A DNA stretch of 64,000 nt from Ditylenchus dipsaci. Taxonomy: Eukaryota; Nematoda; Chromadorea; Rhabditida; Anguinidae. The translations under genes and the position numbers were made by a program. Positions 63,791 to 64,000 of the stretch are shown here, in pieces (position 1 is the stretch's first letter; each line of letters starts with the position of its first letter). The stretch lies in assembly GCA_004194705.1 (NCBI GenBank), contig SADC01001341.1, positions 124,001-188,000 of the forward strand, written 5' to 3'. The notes under the pieces are model-generated. The model searched no databases. It saw only the letters and a program-made list of their open reading frames with translations, and was not told where the DNA came from.

Positions 63791-64000
63791 TGCATGTTGC
63801 TAACGTGTTTTAAAAAATCATGGGCAGAGCAGATTCGTATTCGCGTTTCTTGCATTTGACAAAACTCGTATTCGCAAAATTCAAAATTGTATTCTTGGCG
63901 TTGTTTTTTTCGACCCATTTTTGCAGTCCACTCTTGGACAATTTAACACTCATTTTGTAGCCTATCTCAGTCTCTCACTCTTTTTAGGCCATCCTTAGTT

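Noticed and set aside
1..64000. Retrotransposon or viral genes (reverse transcriptase, integrase, envelope)
   Set aside because: I looked for reverse transcriptase YxDD context, gag zinc knuckles and long ORFs and found none.

Overview
The window is eukaryotic DNA from an AT-rich, very repeat-dense animal genome. Genes are split into short exons with GT..AG introns, the acceptors read TTTTCAG or TTTTTAG, and the DNA between exons is packed with foldback (inverted-repeat) transposons. Three things fit a GON-1/ADAMTS9-type protease of an invertebrate: the GON domain, 18 thrombospondin repeats (the number I recall for nematode GON-1; vertebrate ADAMTS9/20 have about 15), and short introns. A nematode is plausible, but I cannot fix the species.

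One gene dominates. A secreted or membrane-anchored ADAMTS metalloprotease runs on the + strand from about 1.8 kb to 54.15 kb. I reconstruct 57 exons and about 6.8 kb of CDS (roughly 2,260 codons). Domain order: candidate N-terminus with signal anchor (1790-2187), propeptide (5798-13811), furin site RSRR (26496-26507), zinc protease (26473-29445), disintegrin-like/Cys-rich part (29499-34879), TSR1 (34933-35060), Cys-rich/spacer (36079-39193), TSR2-18 (39247-52687) and GON domain (52734-54146). The reading frame is broken by about eight 1-nt indels, nearly all missing bases and several in homopolymers. Assembly error or early decay could explain this.

Two antisense gene-like units lie in the 12.7-kb intron before the catalytic exons. 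They are direct duplicates of the last three exons of an unrecognised gene (18.2-19.6 kb, slightly broken; 21.7-23.1 kb, fully open). Downstream of the protease and tail-to-tail with it is a six-exon minus-strand gene (62153 to 55393) for a 298-aa multi-pass membrane protein. Two DNA transposons with coding remnants sit in its introns: an intact-ended Merlin-like element (59587-60144, 8-bp target duplication) and a TA-flanked element with a helix-turn-helix-like ORF (58795-59193).

The rest is mobile DNA: pogo-like palindromes (CCTAGG...GAACGAAC and Y-shaped GAGAGCGTCGACTGTA ends), a CCGTATTTTCTCTA family flanked by TA, a family with CTACT...ATA plus C-run ends, tRNA-headed inverted dimers with TTAA at their ends, a hAT-like 794-bp near-perfect palindrome, and several nested composites whose insertion order can be read. 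No rRNA, CRISPR, bacterial gene or retroviral gene was seen.
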